From Oceanobacillus sojae (GTDB lineage Bacteria > Bacillota > Bacilli > Bacillales > Amphibacillaceae), in NCBI RefSeq assembly GCF_900162665.1, contig NZ_LT727812.1, positions 762,865-826,864 of the forward strand: 64,000 nucleotides of DNA. Direction: 5' to 3'. Shown piece after piece: positions 34,888-43,209 of this stretch; the stretch's first letter is position 1, and each line of letters opens with the position of its first letter. The notes below the pieces were generated by a model, which did no database searches, was not told the origin of the DNA, and saw only the letters and a program-made list of their open reading frames with translations. The position numbers were made by a program, and so were the translations under genes.

Positions 34888-35172
34888 CCAAAGTACCTCG
34901 AAGTGCTTAAGCGTATATTCCATGCGGATAGCAGATGATTCAACTTCGCTAAACTCCTAACCGCTTCACAAGACCGTACATATTCACGACTATAGCGCCT
35001 AGTTACATTATAACATTGGCGAAAATACTCCGTCAATTACGTTCGGATTTCGTCCAATTCCCTCCGTAATCTCTTCGAAATATGTACGAAATAATTATGT
35101 AAAATTCCCCGGCAATATGGTACGCTATATTTAACGTAAAATTTAACAAAAATGCTAAAGGAGTTCGATCGG

Positions 35173-35766
35173 ATGGCGAAAGAGAAAAAGAAGCTAACCC
35201 CTACTCGAATTATTATCGGGTCAGCTATATGGGTTATCGCAATTGCATTCATCATTATTAACGTAAATAATTCGGACAGTAAAAAGGAAGATAGTACCGC
35301 AGAGGAGTCCGTAAGTACAGGCGAATCAGCTTCCGGAGATCAGGAAGCAAATGCCGAAGAGGAGGAGTCCGAAGAGCCTGCATCGGTTCAGATTGACTTA
35401 GGCGATGATTCCACGTTCCAGTTCGGAGACTTTTCGTTTGAATTAGAAGAAGCGGAAATAACCGAGAAAGATGGCGGAGCTGTACTTAAGCTTGATACGC
35501 TTTACACTAACGACAGTTTTCCGGATGAAACCTCGTTTATGCAAGCCGCTATCTTCTACGTAAAACAAGGTGAAGAGGATCTCGACGAAGTTACCGGAGT
35601 TATGTCCGACCCAAACAGTGATTATTATTACAAAAACGATACAGGAATTTGGGTTCCTATCGAGTTCGAATTCGAACTAAAAAATCTCGAAGATAATATC
35701 ACTATTAATGTCGAACCAATGAACGAGCATGAGGGCGTATCAGTTTATACAATATCGCTTAACTAA
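35173..35766 (+). CDS. Membrane-anchored outside protein, prophage cargo
   Basis: The 197-residue protein has a basic start, one helix (IIIGSAIWVIAIAFIIINV), a low-complexity acidic Ser/Glu linker of about 45 residues and a folded outside domain (FQFGDFSFELEEAEI, VLKLDTLYTNDS, EDNITINVEP). The domain resembles the DUF5067/DUF4352-type immunoglobulin-like folds of Firmicute surface proteins. ATG 35173 is preferred since AAAGGAG lies nine bases upstream. It is transcribed opposite to the late genes next to the att site, the usual place for cargo expressed from the prophage; a role in surface modification or superinfection exclusion is speculation. Confidence 0.65.
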   Translation: MAKEKKKLTPTRIIIGSAIWVIAIAFIIINVNNSDSKKEDSTAEESVSTGESASGDQEANAEEEESEEPASVQIDLGDDSTFQFGDFSFELEEAEITEKDGGAVLKLDTLYTNDSFPDETSFMQAAIFYVKQGEEDLDEVTGVMSDPNSDYYYKNDTGIWVPIEFEFELKNLEDNITINVEPMNEHEGVSVYTISLN

Positions 35767-35770
35767 TTTC

Positions 35771-35803
35771 AAGCGCTAATCTTAACGGATTGGCGTTTTT
35801 TTT
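35771..35803 (+). terminator. Terminator of the surface protein gene
   Basis: GCGCTAATC / GGATTGGCG with a short loop followed by TTTTTTTTATT, five bases past the stop. Confidence 0.85.
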
Positions 35804-35832
35804 ATTCGGAATAAATTGCCATCATATTCTCG

Positions 35833-35882
35833 TTGTTATTTTCGAATGTTTTACGTATACTAATAATACGAACGTATATTCT
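35833..35882 (+). promoter_or_regulatory. Promoter of the YolD-like gene with a possible LexA box
   Basis: TTGTTA (35833-35838) and TATACT (35856-35861) with a 17-base spacer. Just past the start point, CGAACGTATATTCT (35869-35882) matches most of the Bacillus LexA box CGAAC-N4-GTTCG (left half exact, right half three of five). YolD relatives in Bacillus are SOS-induced, which supports the reading. Confidence 0.5.
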
Positions 35883-35903
35883 ATATAGAAAGGAATGACG
35901 AAT

Positions 35904-36302
35904 ATGGGAACGTTTAATATTACGAACTTCACACCTGAACAATTTGGATATAAAGACAGAGGTATTATGAAATGGCAAGGTATGATTCTTGCTGATCAGA
36001 CGGACGCCTTAAAACGGATAGATAGCGAGATTACAGAAATCGCAGGAAAAGAAGAAATGTCGGAGATAGAATTATCTCAAATACTCCATAACGCTTTTGT
36101 GTCGGAATCCCCTCTTTTGATTCAAGCGAATGTTATCCGAAATGGAAGCTATTATCGGGACTTGGAATGCAAGGTTGCTGGGTACTCTAACGGAAGAATT
36201 CACTTGCGCTTAAAGGACGGAAGAAAAACGAGCTGTAGGCTCGAAGAAATCCGAAACGTGGAGTATATGGAACCGTTAGCTTGGTACGATAAAAAGGCAT
36301 GA
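35904..36302 (+). CDS. YolD-like protein
   Basis: The 132-residue protein contains the YolD signature YKDRGIMKWQGMILADQTDAL followed by the small DNA-polymerase-associated fold. In Bacillus, YolD-type proteins are encoded with UvrX/DinB-like Y-family polymerases and belong to the SOS response; here no polymerase gene is beside it. The chosen ATG at 35904 has AAAGGA eight bases upstream, better than the ATG at 35895. It is cargo at the att end of the prophage, transcribed toward the endolysin. Confidence 0.8.
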   Translation: MGTFNITNFTPEQFGYKDRGIMKWQGMILADQTDALKRIDSEITEIAGKEEMSEIELSQILHNAFVSESPLLIQANVIRNGSYYRDLECKVAGYSNGRIHLRLKDGRKTSCRLEEIRNVEYMEPLAWYDKKA

Positions 36303-36326
36303 AAAAGACGCTCGTAATTGAGCGCC
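36302..36326 (-). terminator. Late operon terminator
   Basis: On the minus strand GGCGCTC / GAGCGTC (one G-T pair) with a 6-base loop is followed by TTTTTC, 60 bases past the endolysin stop. It directly abuts the convergent YolD-like gene stop. Confidence 0.7.
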
Positions 36327-36384
36327 TTAATGAGCGGAAATGAGAGTATCCGCCTTATACCGTATATTATTATATCAGTACGTG

Positions 36385-37278
36385 TCAAAAAGTACCAGCA
36401 TTTAGTCTACGCTGCATCTCTTTAACGACGGTACTCGGACGACTTAACACACCATCCTGCGGAGTACCTAAATATCGCTGCAACGCTCGTACTGTCTCCG
36501 GACCGAGTACGCCGTCATCTCTAACGCCGACTTTCCGTTGTAACGCTCTAACAACGACACTTCCTCCGCCATCAAAACGTGCCGTGTTTCCGTATAGAGC
36601 ATTCGTTACAGAGTTTCGGTTCTGTCCGCTAAGGATTCCGTCAATTGGTGTGTTGAGCGCTTTTTGTAACGCTCTTGTGGTCGAATTCCCCCACTTTCCG
36701 TCTACGTCAAGAGACACGCCATTTGAAGGCGAAGATTTAGTGATCTGTTCAGATCCTGTTTGAGTTTCCTTAGGCTTAGACACTTTAACGCCCTTCACCA
36801 TATTAAGAAAGTCGCTCCAGGTAATTCCGTCCTTTCCTGCTCGGATTTGTGCCGGACAGTTTTTCGGATACCAGTCGTGGTGTTGCCGTACCTTATCGAC
36901 TGACAACCCGTGTTTGTCGAGTAAATAACGAACTAATTCCGCCCCATTCTCGACTGCTTTACGATAATTACCGTCGCTGTTAATACAGATTTCCACGGCG
37001 ATAGACTGCGTATTACCCGGACCTTTGCCGTCGGAACTATGCCAGCATTGCGCTGTATCTTCGAAGGATTGGTACACCTCTTTATCATCAACGGAATAAT
37101 GCCAAGATGCCGCTCTACTGTTTCCGTTCGACTGTAATTTAGCGTGCATCTTAGCGTTTGCTCCGCGAGAGGTGTTGCCGGTTTGGTGTACGGTAATATA
37201 ATTTACCGGATTCTTTCCGCCGTAAGTTACTTTACTCTCGATAGCTTTCGAAACTATTTGCCGTTTTATTTTAACCAT
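36385..37278 (-). CDS. Endolysin: N-acetylmuramoyl-L-alanine amidase with wall-binding repeats
   Basis: The enzyme cuts the bond between muramic acid and the stem peptide to burst the host. Residues 1-150 are an Amidase_2 domain with zinc ligands His31 (TVHQTGN), His133 (RQHHDW) and Cys141 (KNCPAQI) and Glu96 in VEICIN. Residues 190-297 hold peptidoglycan-binding helical repeats (WGNSTTRALQKALN, VVRALQRKVG, VRALQRYLG, VVKEMQRRLN). No signal peptide, so it depends on the holin. It is the last gene of the late operon, one base after the holin stop. Confidence 0.92.
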   Translation of the reverse strand: MVKIKRQIVSKAIESKVTYGGKNPVNYITVHQTGNTSRGANAKMHAKLQSNGNSRAASWHYSVDDKEVYQSFEDTAQCWHSSDGKGPGNTQSIAVEICINSDGNYRKAVENGAELVRYLLDKHGLSVDKVRQHHDWYPKNCPAQIRAGKDGITWSDFLNMVKGVKVSKPKETQTGSEQITKSSPSNGVSLDVDGKWGNSTTRALQKALNTPIDGILSGQNRNSVTNALYGNTARFDGGGSVVVRALQRKVGVRDDGVLGPETVRALQRYLGTPQDGVLSRPSTVVKEMQRRLNAGTF

Positions 37279-37279
37279 C

Positions 37280-37567
37280 TTATCTCCGTCCTTTCTGCGC
37301 CTTTTTAAGCGCTTTCTTTTTCGCTTTTTTAGCTTTCATTTCTTCGTCCGCCTGCTTCGCTTCTTTGGTTAGCGAGTTGTTCTTCCAATAAGCAGCACCC
37401 ATCGCTATGAAATTAAAAACGACCGTTATAACCGTTTCGACGTCCTCTTCGGTAAAAGGTAGAACGTCGTAGCCCGCTAACTGCAAAGCGCTATTTAATA
37501 ACGCCAATACTAATAAGCCCCCTCGAATGAGCGCGCCTTTAGAAATCCCTTTAAATTTTTCGAACAT
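37280..37567 (-). CDS. Phage holin, SPP1 family type
   Basis: The 95-residue protein forms the membrane hole that releases the endolysin. It has one or two hydrophobic segments (ALIRGGLLVLALLNSALQLAG and VETVITVVFNFIAMGAAYW) around the TEEDVE loop, and a strongly basic tail (KKAKKKALKKAQKGRR). ATG 37567 is chosen because AAAGGAG precedes it; the longer frame runs into the XhlA gene. It sits between XhlA and the endolysin, the normal lysis cassette. Confidence 0.85.
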   Translation of the reverse strand: MFEKFKGISKGALIRGGLLVLALLNSALQLAGYDVLPFTEEDVETVITVVFNFIAMGAAYWKNNSLTKEAKQADEEMKAKKAKKKALKKAQKGRR

Positions 37568-37586
37568 GTTTTTCTTGCTCCTTTCT

Positions 37587-37907
37587 TTAATCGACTCCGT
37601 AAAACTTCGCAATAATCGGAAGGGTCGCAACCATTACAGTTACGACTAATCCGAGTAACCAACGGGTACGCACCTTCTCTTCTCGCTCACGTTCGTCGAT
37701 GCGCTGATCTGCCCGCTTTGCAATCCGCAAAGCTTCGTACGCTTTATCCTCGGCGATGTCCGCCTTGTCAAGCGCTTTTTCCGCTCGCTTGTTCAACGAT
37801 TCTAGTAGCTGCGTTTGGTGCGTCTGATTGGCGTCAATTCGCACGAGCCACTCTCGGACTTCTGCGTAGCTTCTATCGCCCCTTGCGTCCTCCTTTTGAT
37901 CGGACAT
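37587..37907 (-). CDS. xhlA: XhlA-like hemolysin/lysis accessory protein
   Basis: The 106-residue protein has a long charged coiled-coil region (EVREWLVRIDANQTHQTQLLESLNKRAEKALDKADIAEDK onward in part) and a C-terminal membrane helix (WLLGLVVTVMVATLPIIAKF). This is the XhlA layout of PBSX-like phages, where XhlA assists holin and amidase in lysis. It is first in the lysis cassette. Confidence 0.8.
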   Translation of the reverse strand: MSDQKEDARGDRSYAEVREWLVRIDANQTHQTQLLESLNKRAEKALDKADIAEDKAYEALRIAKRADQRIDEREREEKVRTRWLLGLVVTVMVATLPIIAKFYGVD

Positions 37908-37943
37908 AATAATCCTCCTAATTTACGCCATAAAAAATAACGC

Positions 37944-38201
37944 TTATTCAGCGTTTTCTTCCTGTTCTCTGGCTGTCAATCGCTCCAGCACTTTATCCTT
38001 AATTAATTGCGGCAGCTCCCCATTCATCCCAGCTTGGAAATAGTCCATCATCGGCACGATAATCGCACCATCAATATTGAGTCGTTCCCTGTCATCGCCT
38101 TCAATCGGTGAATTACCTCGAAAACTGACTAATCTAACCCGCTCTCCGTCCCGTTCAATGTTGCGTGAGCCGGTTTCCTTAAATTCATAATTACTCATCA
38201 T
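37944..38201 (-). CDS. Small phage protein, unknown
   Basis: About 85 residues (MMSNYEFKETGSRNIERDGE to EQEENAE) between the tail genes and the lysis cassette. The GGAGAGG site inside the end of the upstream gene sets the ATG at 38201, and the genes overlap by 11 bases. A hydrophobic patch AIIVPMMDYF is the only notable part. Position suggests an accessory tail or lysis protein; no family recognised. Confidence 0.6.
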   Translation of the reverse strand: MMSNYEFKETGSRNIERDGERVRLVSFRGNSPIEGDDRERLNIDGAIIVPMMDYFQAGMNGELPQLIKDKVLERLTAREQEENAE

Positions 38202-38640
38202 CCTTATCCTCTCCTTCTGTATTTTCTTCCTCTGCATTTTCAAATGCTTCTGCAAGTATGAAATGAGCCTCCGCCTGTTGGCCGGATAACTCTTTATCAA
38301 AGTCATTTACTAACTTCTCGACTGTCTTCAATGCTGATTCAAGGTTCTTGTCATCCAGCACAAACTCCTCTTCAAACAACGCCTTATGCGCTTCATTGAA
38401 TTCTTTCTTTTCTTTGATTATTGGTTGGCCATTATCAAGGAAGATAATCTCCCCATCATCGTCCGACTTGGCGTAGTCTTTAAGAAGCGTAACTTCTTCC
38501 TCTTTCACCTCCTTGTCCTTATCTGCAATCGCCTTAACAACCCGCATCCGATGTACGTTTTTCTTTCCCTTTACGGATACCGTATTTTTTAGAAAATCAG
38601 CTACGTTTCTCAAATCTTTATTCTGTAGTTTAATTGTCAT
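38191..38640 (-). CDS. DUF1617 family phage protein
   Basis: The 149-residue acidic protein has the pattern of DUF1617 proteins, found after tail fibre genes in Firmicute siphophages: an N-terminal IKLQNKDLRNVADFLKNT, a basic helix KNVHRMRVVKAIADKDKEV followed by EEVTLLKDYAK, and an acidic tail. Function unknown. It overlaps the large tail protein stop by four bases, so translation is coupled. Confidence 0.75.
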   Translation of the reverse strand: MTIKLQNKDLRNVADFLKNTVSVKGKKNVHRMRVVKAIADKDKEVKEEEVTLLKDYAKSDDDGEIIFLDNGQPIIKEKKEFNEAHKALFEEEFVLDDKNLESALKTVEKLVNDFDKELSGQQAEAHFILAEAFENAEEENTEGEDKDDE

Positions 38641-41600
38641 GCTGCACTCTCCTCTAATTGTTTAATTCTTTCACCCTGTTCAATCACTTTATCTTCCAGT
38701 TTGGTTACTTTGTTTTTCAACGCTTGATACTCGATTCGTTGCCAGTTAATTTCTTCTTCCAGTTTCCAATCCAGTTCCTGGACTGCTTTGATGGTCGGAG
38801 CAATAAGTTGTTCATATTGCATTCCGTACATGCCATCCTCGCCAATACGAAGTATCTCATAATCGTTAATATCTACGTTGTGTTTTTCAAGCACGCTTCT
38901 GAAATCCTGCGCCACAACGCCAAACTGCTTAGACCGTTTTTCTTTATTATCTCCTATTGGTTTTAATCGGAATGTCACTGTTTCAATATCTTTTATAAAA
39001 TCTAATCCAAGTATATTATCATTAATATCCTCTTTTAGACGTTTATCGGATGGTGTTTGCAAACTGGATTGAGAATAAATATAAGCCCATCTATGATAAG
39101 ACGTTCCCAAATCGTAATACAATTCTCCGCCAAACTGTGGTCTAAATGCTGGATTCCTGTCGGATTTAACAGTGTTCTCCATAACGTACCCCAACCTACT
39201 ACCGCTGTGGGGGTAATTAAACAGGATGTTGTCACCGGCAAAATTATCAGCATAGACTGTATGAAATCTTGCTCCGGCTAATCCTAAGTTATAAGCATAC
39301 GATGCTGTGTTATATCCATACAAAGAACGATATCTATTGCCGTTCCATTTATTTTCAAAAATCCATCCCCCTCCTGAAAACTGAGGGTCTTCATTTAACC
39401 ATAGATTATTGGATACAATGTTCGTCATTACGCCATCTGCGTTGTTCTCTACCCAGCCACTGTGGATACGAATTCCGTTAAACGAACTGTCGTTTGCGTT
39501 TAATTGGTTATCACTGACCCCCATTGCCACAAATGGTCTACCATCTCCTCGTAAAGAGTTACCAAATAATAACCCTGAATATACGCTTCGATTTGTGTAG
39601 TATAGCCAGTTGCCACTATCCGTAAAATTAATCATAGCACCATTACCAAGCGTAAACTCTGCGTTATTTCGCATTTCAAATGTGCCACGGTTTAAATTGA
39701 AATCGAAATTGTTGTTACTGCTACGTATGATTCCAGCAGTCACTGTACCGAGATTAGCACTAATAGCTGATAAGCTCGCCGCATTAACCTTGTCCGCATT
39801 GATACTGGCTATCTTTGCATTTGTGACAGCTAAATCGTCAATCTGTGCCGTACCGATGATGGCACGACCCAACTTAGCGCGCTCTATTGAACCATCGGCT
39901 ATATGAGCGTTTTGTATAATCCCATCGTCAATAAGCGTTAGACCGTCTAAATGGATAAGGCTACCTTTTAAACGCAGTCCTTCTTGGGATAAGTTAATCT
40001 GCGCCACTATACCGTCTACATCGACTTTTAAATCGATTTCATCTGCCAGCTGCCTTATATCCGATTCAGCAATTGACATACGTTGGTCTACATCTTCAAA
40101 TGCCGGTTGCCAATCAGTTGCCATCGTTCCGCGCTCTAATTGCACATTTGCGACAGCTATCCATGTATTACCGGACCCCGTTGCAGTCGTACCGATCATA
40201 ATTGCACTAGTTACTGATGTGTCTAACGCGTACTGGAAGGTTACCTCGTATTTATAGATGGTCTTAGTGTAGCCAAATACATCAGCACGAGCGATTTCAG
40301 TCCGTTTAATGTCGGTTAGCCTTGGAGCGAATAATCCATCCACCAATACACCAGAATAGTTAAAGTTTGAATTGGAAAAGTCGCTAGTTACACCTATCCA
40401 AGATAGCGTGTAGTATTGGTCTTTTTCCAAGTAGTAATCGTAAGCTGTCCTTATCCGCACAAAACTTCCCGGAGTTGCTTCAGAAACACGTGCATACGCA
40501 AAATCATAATCTCCGAAACGTTGACGGTTTAACGCAGAAACAACTCCCCAGTATATCCACTTATCAACGTTATCCGCTTTACTAAAATCTGTGTAACGTA
40601 ATAAGTTACGCCCGCCAATACGAATGTTCCTAACTGTACTACTAATCTCATCGTACCGCAGATTCACTTGAGCCATATCGTATTCATAGCTACTCGTAAA
40701 ATCATCAAATATACCTTGCTCGACTTTTGTGCTTAGTGATCCGTTAATGTCATCTATTTCTTGAGTGATAGTTGTAAATTTATCCCCATACTCACCAAAG
40801 ATAATCTCTAATTCATCCCTGACAGTGCCGATTTCCTCATCGGTATATTCCCGGGCTTGCTGATTAATTAAGTCCCTCGCTTCCTCGGCTATCTGGTCAA
40901 AGTCAACGCCATTTTCACCGATAATATCGCTAATCCTATGAAGTTCTCGCATTCTTTCAGCAAGTTCTGGACCCCACATGATATCCTCTGTCAATACCCT
41001 GTGAGTTGCCGTTCGGACCTGCACGCTCCAATCAGACGGTCGTCCATGATAGTTGACTGCCCTCACTCGGTAGTACCAGACTTCATCTGTACCGACAGTG
41101 TGGCTAAAGGCACTGACATCACCGCGCCATAATAGATGCTGTGCATCTGGAACAAAGTCCTCTGTGCGTGATCCGTAGACCTCGTAATGCTTGATGAACA
41201 TTTCGTCGGCATACTGCCAATAGAGTTGAATGACTTCCATACCACCATAAGCTTCCAAGTTAACAGGTGTTGAAGGCTTTCGGTCTGGATAACTGCCTTC
41301 AGTAATTTGTTGTTTAGGGGGATTATTTTTTATATCCTCTATTTTCTTATTAAGGTCGTTAAAATCGTCTCCTAAATCTAAATACTGCCCCATTTCCACA
41401 ACCATTGTGCCTTCAATATCCATTAGGTCGTATTCCATGGCGATAATGCGGGCTTGTATCTCGATTGGTCGCGCAAATTTACGGTCAATGGCTTGGCATG
41501 TATCTCCTAAGCTGACTTTTTCGTCAAATAAATCGACCTCTAAGCGATAGTTAACTTCAGGCTTTTTCGCCTGTTGCAACGCTTCCCATGTCGCATATAA

Positions 41601-42488
41601 GAGTAAGCCTTCGTCTTCGTAATCTTGATTACTAAAGATGCCGAAGCGATGTTTTTCTCCGCCCTCATATCCGTAGGCGTCTAACGCTTCCGGGTCACCT
41701 ACCCATTTTTGCCCTTTTGGTTTGTCGACGGGGTCACCATTCGATACTTTCCACTCTACATCCGCAAAGTCGATGTAACGCGTATAGCCTCCAGTGTGTT
41801 CGCCATCTTCGTCCTCAACCTCAAGGCTCGAACCTCTTCCGTAGAGAGCCGTTTTAGGATATGACAAAACGGTACGCCCTATCTCCGTCGTATTGTTGTC
41901 GATTTCGAAGCGTTGTCCATGCTCGCTCCCGTGTCGTTGAATAAGCTTAATGTAACAGCCTTTAATTTCGTTAGTTTCTTCGTCAAAATCAACTACATCC
42001 TTAAATTCGCCTCCCCAAACGTCAAGGACTTTCCAAACTGCTTCTGTACTCGTTAAGTAGTAAAAGCTGGATGTTGCGTTCCCTAGTTCGGATTCAACGG
42101 AAGGTTTCCAGCGCGTACCTTGAAGCGCAGCCTCTAAAGCTCTAGTCGCAGGTTGTTCGGAGAAACGTCTTTCTTCTATTATATTGTCGTTCAGCTCGGC
42201 GATAGAAACCGGCTCACATGTAGCGAGAGTAATCGGACCATATAAGTCGTTACTGTCGTCAACTTCACGAATAACCATTAAGCGCCAATCCCCTTCATGG
42301 TCGCGAAAGATTACTTTGTTTTCTTCTTTTACGTATGCTGCGGTAGGGTTATCGGCTTCAACCGAAAAAATAAAGGGTTCGTCGGGGATTCCGTTAATTT
42401 CGATGCGGTAATGCGTGTCGATAAGTCCGGTTTCTTCAGATAGTACCGTAAGGGGTTGTTCGTCTTGACTAAAAATATATAATTCCAT
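38637..42488 (-). CDS. Tail protein (Tal/tail-spike type) with S74 intramolecular chaperone
   Basis: This 1283-residue protein is probably the tail-tip receptor-binding and host-contact protein. Residues 1-395 match the Prophage_tail/endopeptidase N-terminal region that docks on Dit. Residues about 402-497 look like a fibronectin III domain (PSTPVNLEAYGG to YYRVRAVNYHGRPSDW). The middle is a coiled and beta-rich shaft with a repeated DGLTLIDDGII/GTAQIDDLAVTNAKI style. The C terminus from about residue 1145 is a Peptidase_S74 chaperone (SDKRLKEDI with the catalytic Ser, then FGVVAQDFRSVLEK), which helps trimer folding and then cleaves itself off, followed by a coiled coil. Mature size is thus about 1145 residues. 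Confidence 0.88.
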   Translation of the reverse strand: MELYIFSQDEQPLTVLSEETGLIDTHYRIEINGIPDEPFIFSVEADNPTAAYVKEENKVIFRDHEGDWRLMVIREVDDSNDLYGPITLATCEPVSIAELNDNIIEERRFSEQPATRALEAALQGTRWKPSVESELGNATSSFYYLTSTEAVWKVLDVWGGEFKDVVDFDEETNEIKGCYIKLIQRHGSEHGQRFEIDNNTTEIGRTVLSYPKTALYGRGSSLEVEDEDGEHTGGYTRYIDFADVEWKVSNGDPVDKPKGQKWVGDPEALDAYGYEGGEKHRFGIFSNQDYEDEGLLLYATWEALQQAKKPEVNYRLEVDLFDEKVSLGDTCQAIDRKFARPIEIQARIIAMEYDLMDIEGTMVVEMGQYLDLGDDFNDLNKKIEDIKNNPPKQQITEGSYPDRKPSTPVNLEAYGGMEVIQLYWQYADEMFIKHYEVYGSRTEDFVPDAQHLLWRGDVSAFSHTVGTDEVWYYRVRAVNYHGRPSDWSVQVRTATHRVLTEDIMWGPELAERMRELHRISDIIGENGVDFDQIAEEARDLINQQAREYTDEEIGTVRDELEIIFGEYGDKFTTITQEIDDINGSLSTKVEQGIFDDFTSSYEYDMAQVNLRYDEISSTVRNIRIGGRNLLRYTDFSKADNVDKWIYWGVVSALNRQRFGDYDFAYARVSEATPGSFVRIRTAYDYYLEKDQYYTLSWIGVTSDFSNSNFNYSGVLVDGLFAPRLTDIKRTEIARADVFGYTKTIYKYEVTFQYALDTSVTSAIMIGTTATGSGNTWIAVANVQLERGTMATDWQPAFEDVDQRMSIAESDIRQLADEIDLKVDVDGIVAQINLSQEGLRLKGSLIHLDGLTLIDDGIIQNAHIADGSIERAKLGRAIIGTAQIDDLAVTNAKIASINADKVNAASLSAISANLGTVTAGIIRSSNNNFDFNLNRGTFEMRNNAEFTLGNGAMINFTDSGNWLYYTNRSVYSGLLFGNSLRGDGRPFVAMGVSDNQLNANDSSFNGIRIHSGWVENNADGVMTNIVSNNLWLNEDPQFSGGGWIFENKWNGNRYRSLYGYNTASYAYNLGLAGARFHTVYADNFAGDNILFNYPHSGSRLGYVMENTVKSDRNPAFRPQFGGELYYDLGTSYHRWAYIYSQSSLQTPSDKRLKEDINDNILGLDFIKDIETVTFRLKPIGDNKEKRSKQFGVVAQDFRSVLEKHNVDINDYEILRIGEDGMYGMQYEQLIAPTIKAVQELDWKLEEEINWQRIEYQALKNKVTKLEDKVIEQGERIKQLEESAA

Positions 42489-42504
42489 AAGTTTCCTCCT
42501 CCCT

Positions 42505-43209
42505 CTAAAAATAGCGTTCGTCGTATTTCATTTCGCAATCTTGCGAAGCTCTGACCGTGACATCTCCCGGATAGAGATAGTCGAAGTTAGATTTCAAGCG
42601 AATAGAATGGCGTAAGTCTCTGCCGTTTAAGAGAACCTCACGCCCTTCGTACTTAATCGTTAAGCTATCTCCTTCGACGAATTCGTAACCTAAAAGAAGA
42701 TACAATCCGGAATTCGTGGTTAACTCGAATTTATCCGTATGCTCGCTAAATCGAAGCGAAATCTCCCACGGTGTTTTATCCTGACCGGTTATTACGTGCG
42801 TTGTATTCGAGGTAGTCACATTAAACGTCTGCTCTTCGCCAAACATGCGCTGATCTTCGCAAGCTATGACGATATTACCATAAGCGTTGTGATAGTATTC
42901 TTCCGTAATTTCAAGTGCAATGACTTTCGCTCGGTAGTATCGGCTAGGATTTCCGTGAGCAAACGAAATGCGCTCGAATTCTCCTGTATATAAAATCGAA
43001 GTCAATTCTTCGATAATCTCGTCCCATGTTTCGCCCTTTTCCTTGTAAAGCGTAACTGGAATCGGAAACTCCTCGGCGTCTAACCGGAAACTCCCAAGAC
43101 GAGCGCCTCCCGAACTTCGGGAAGATGACGAGTAAGTGTAGCGAGCAGGGTTCCGAGCAAAAGAACTCGAAACCTCTACGCGATTCAATTTTTGTCCGTT
43201 AATCATCAT
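42505..43209 (-). CDS. Distal tail protein (Dit)
   Basis: The 234-residue protein forms the hexameric ring joining the tail tube to the tip. The N-terminal Sipho_tail domain is visible (MINGQKLNRVEVSSSFARNP, IPVTLYKEKGETWDEIIEELTSIL with the typical belt), followed by a galectin-like C-terminal domain. Its ATG overlaps the tape measure stop by four bases and the tail-spike gene follows at 17 bases: the order tape measure, Dit, Tal is universal in siphophages. Confidence 0.88.
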   Translation of the reverse strand: MMINGQKLNRVEVSSSFARNPARYTYSSSSRSSGGARLGSFRLDAEEFPIPVTLYKEKGETWDEIIEELTSILYTGEFERISFAHGNPSRYYRAKVIALEITEEYYHNAYGNIVIACEDQRMFGEEQTFNVTTSNTTHVITGQDKTPWEISLRFSEHTDKFELTTNSGLYLLLGYEFVEGDSLTIKYEGREVLLNGRDLRHSIRLKSNFDYLYPGDVTVRASQDCEMKYDERYF

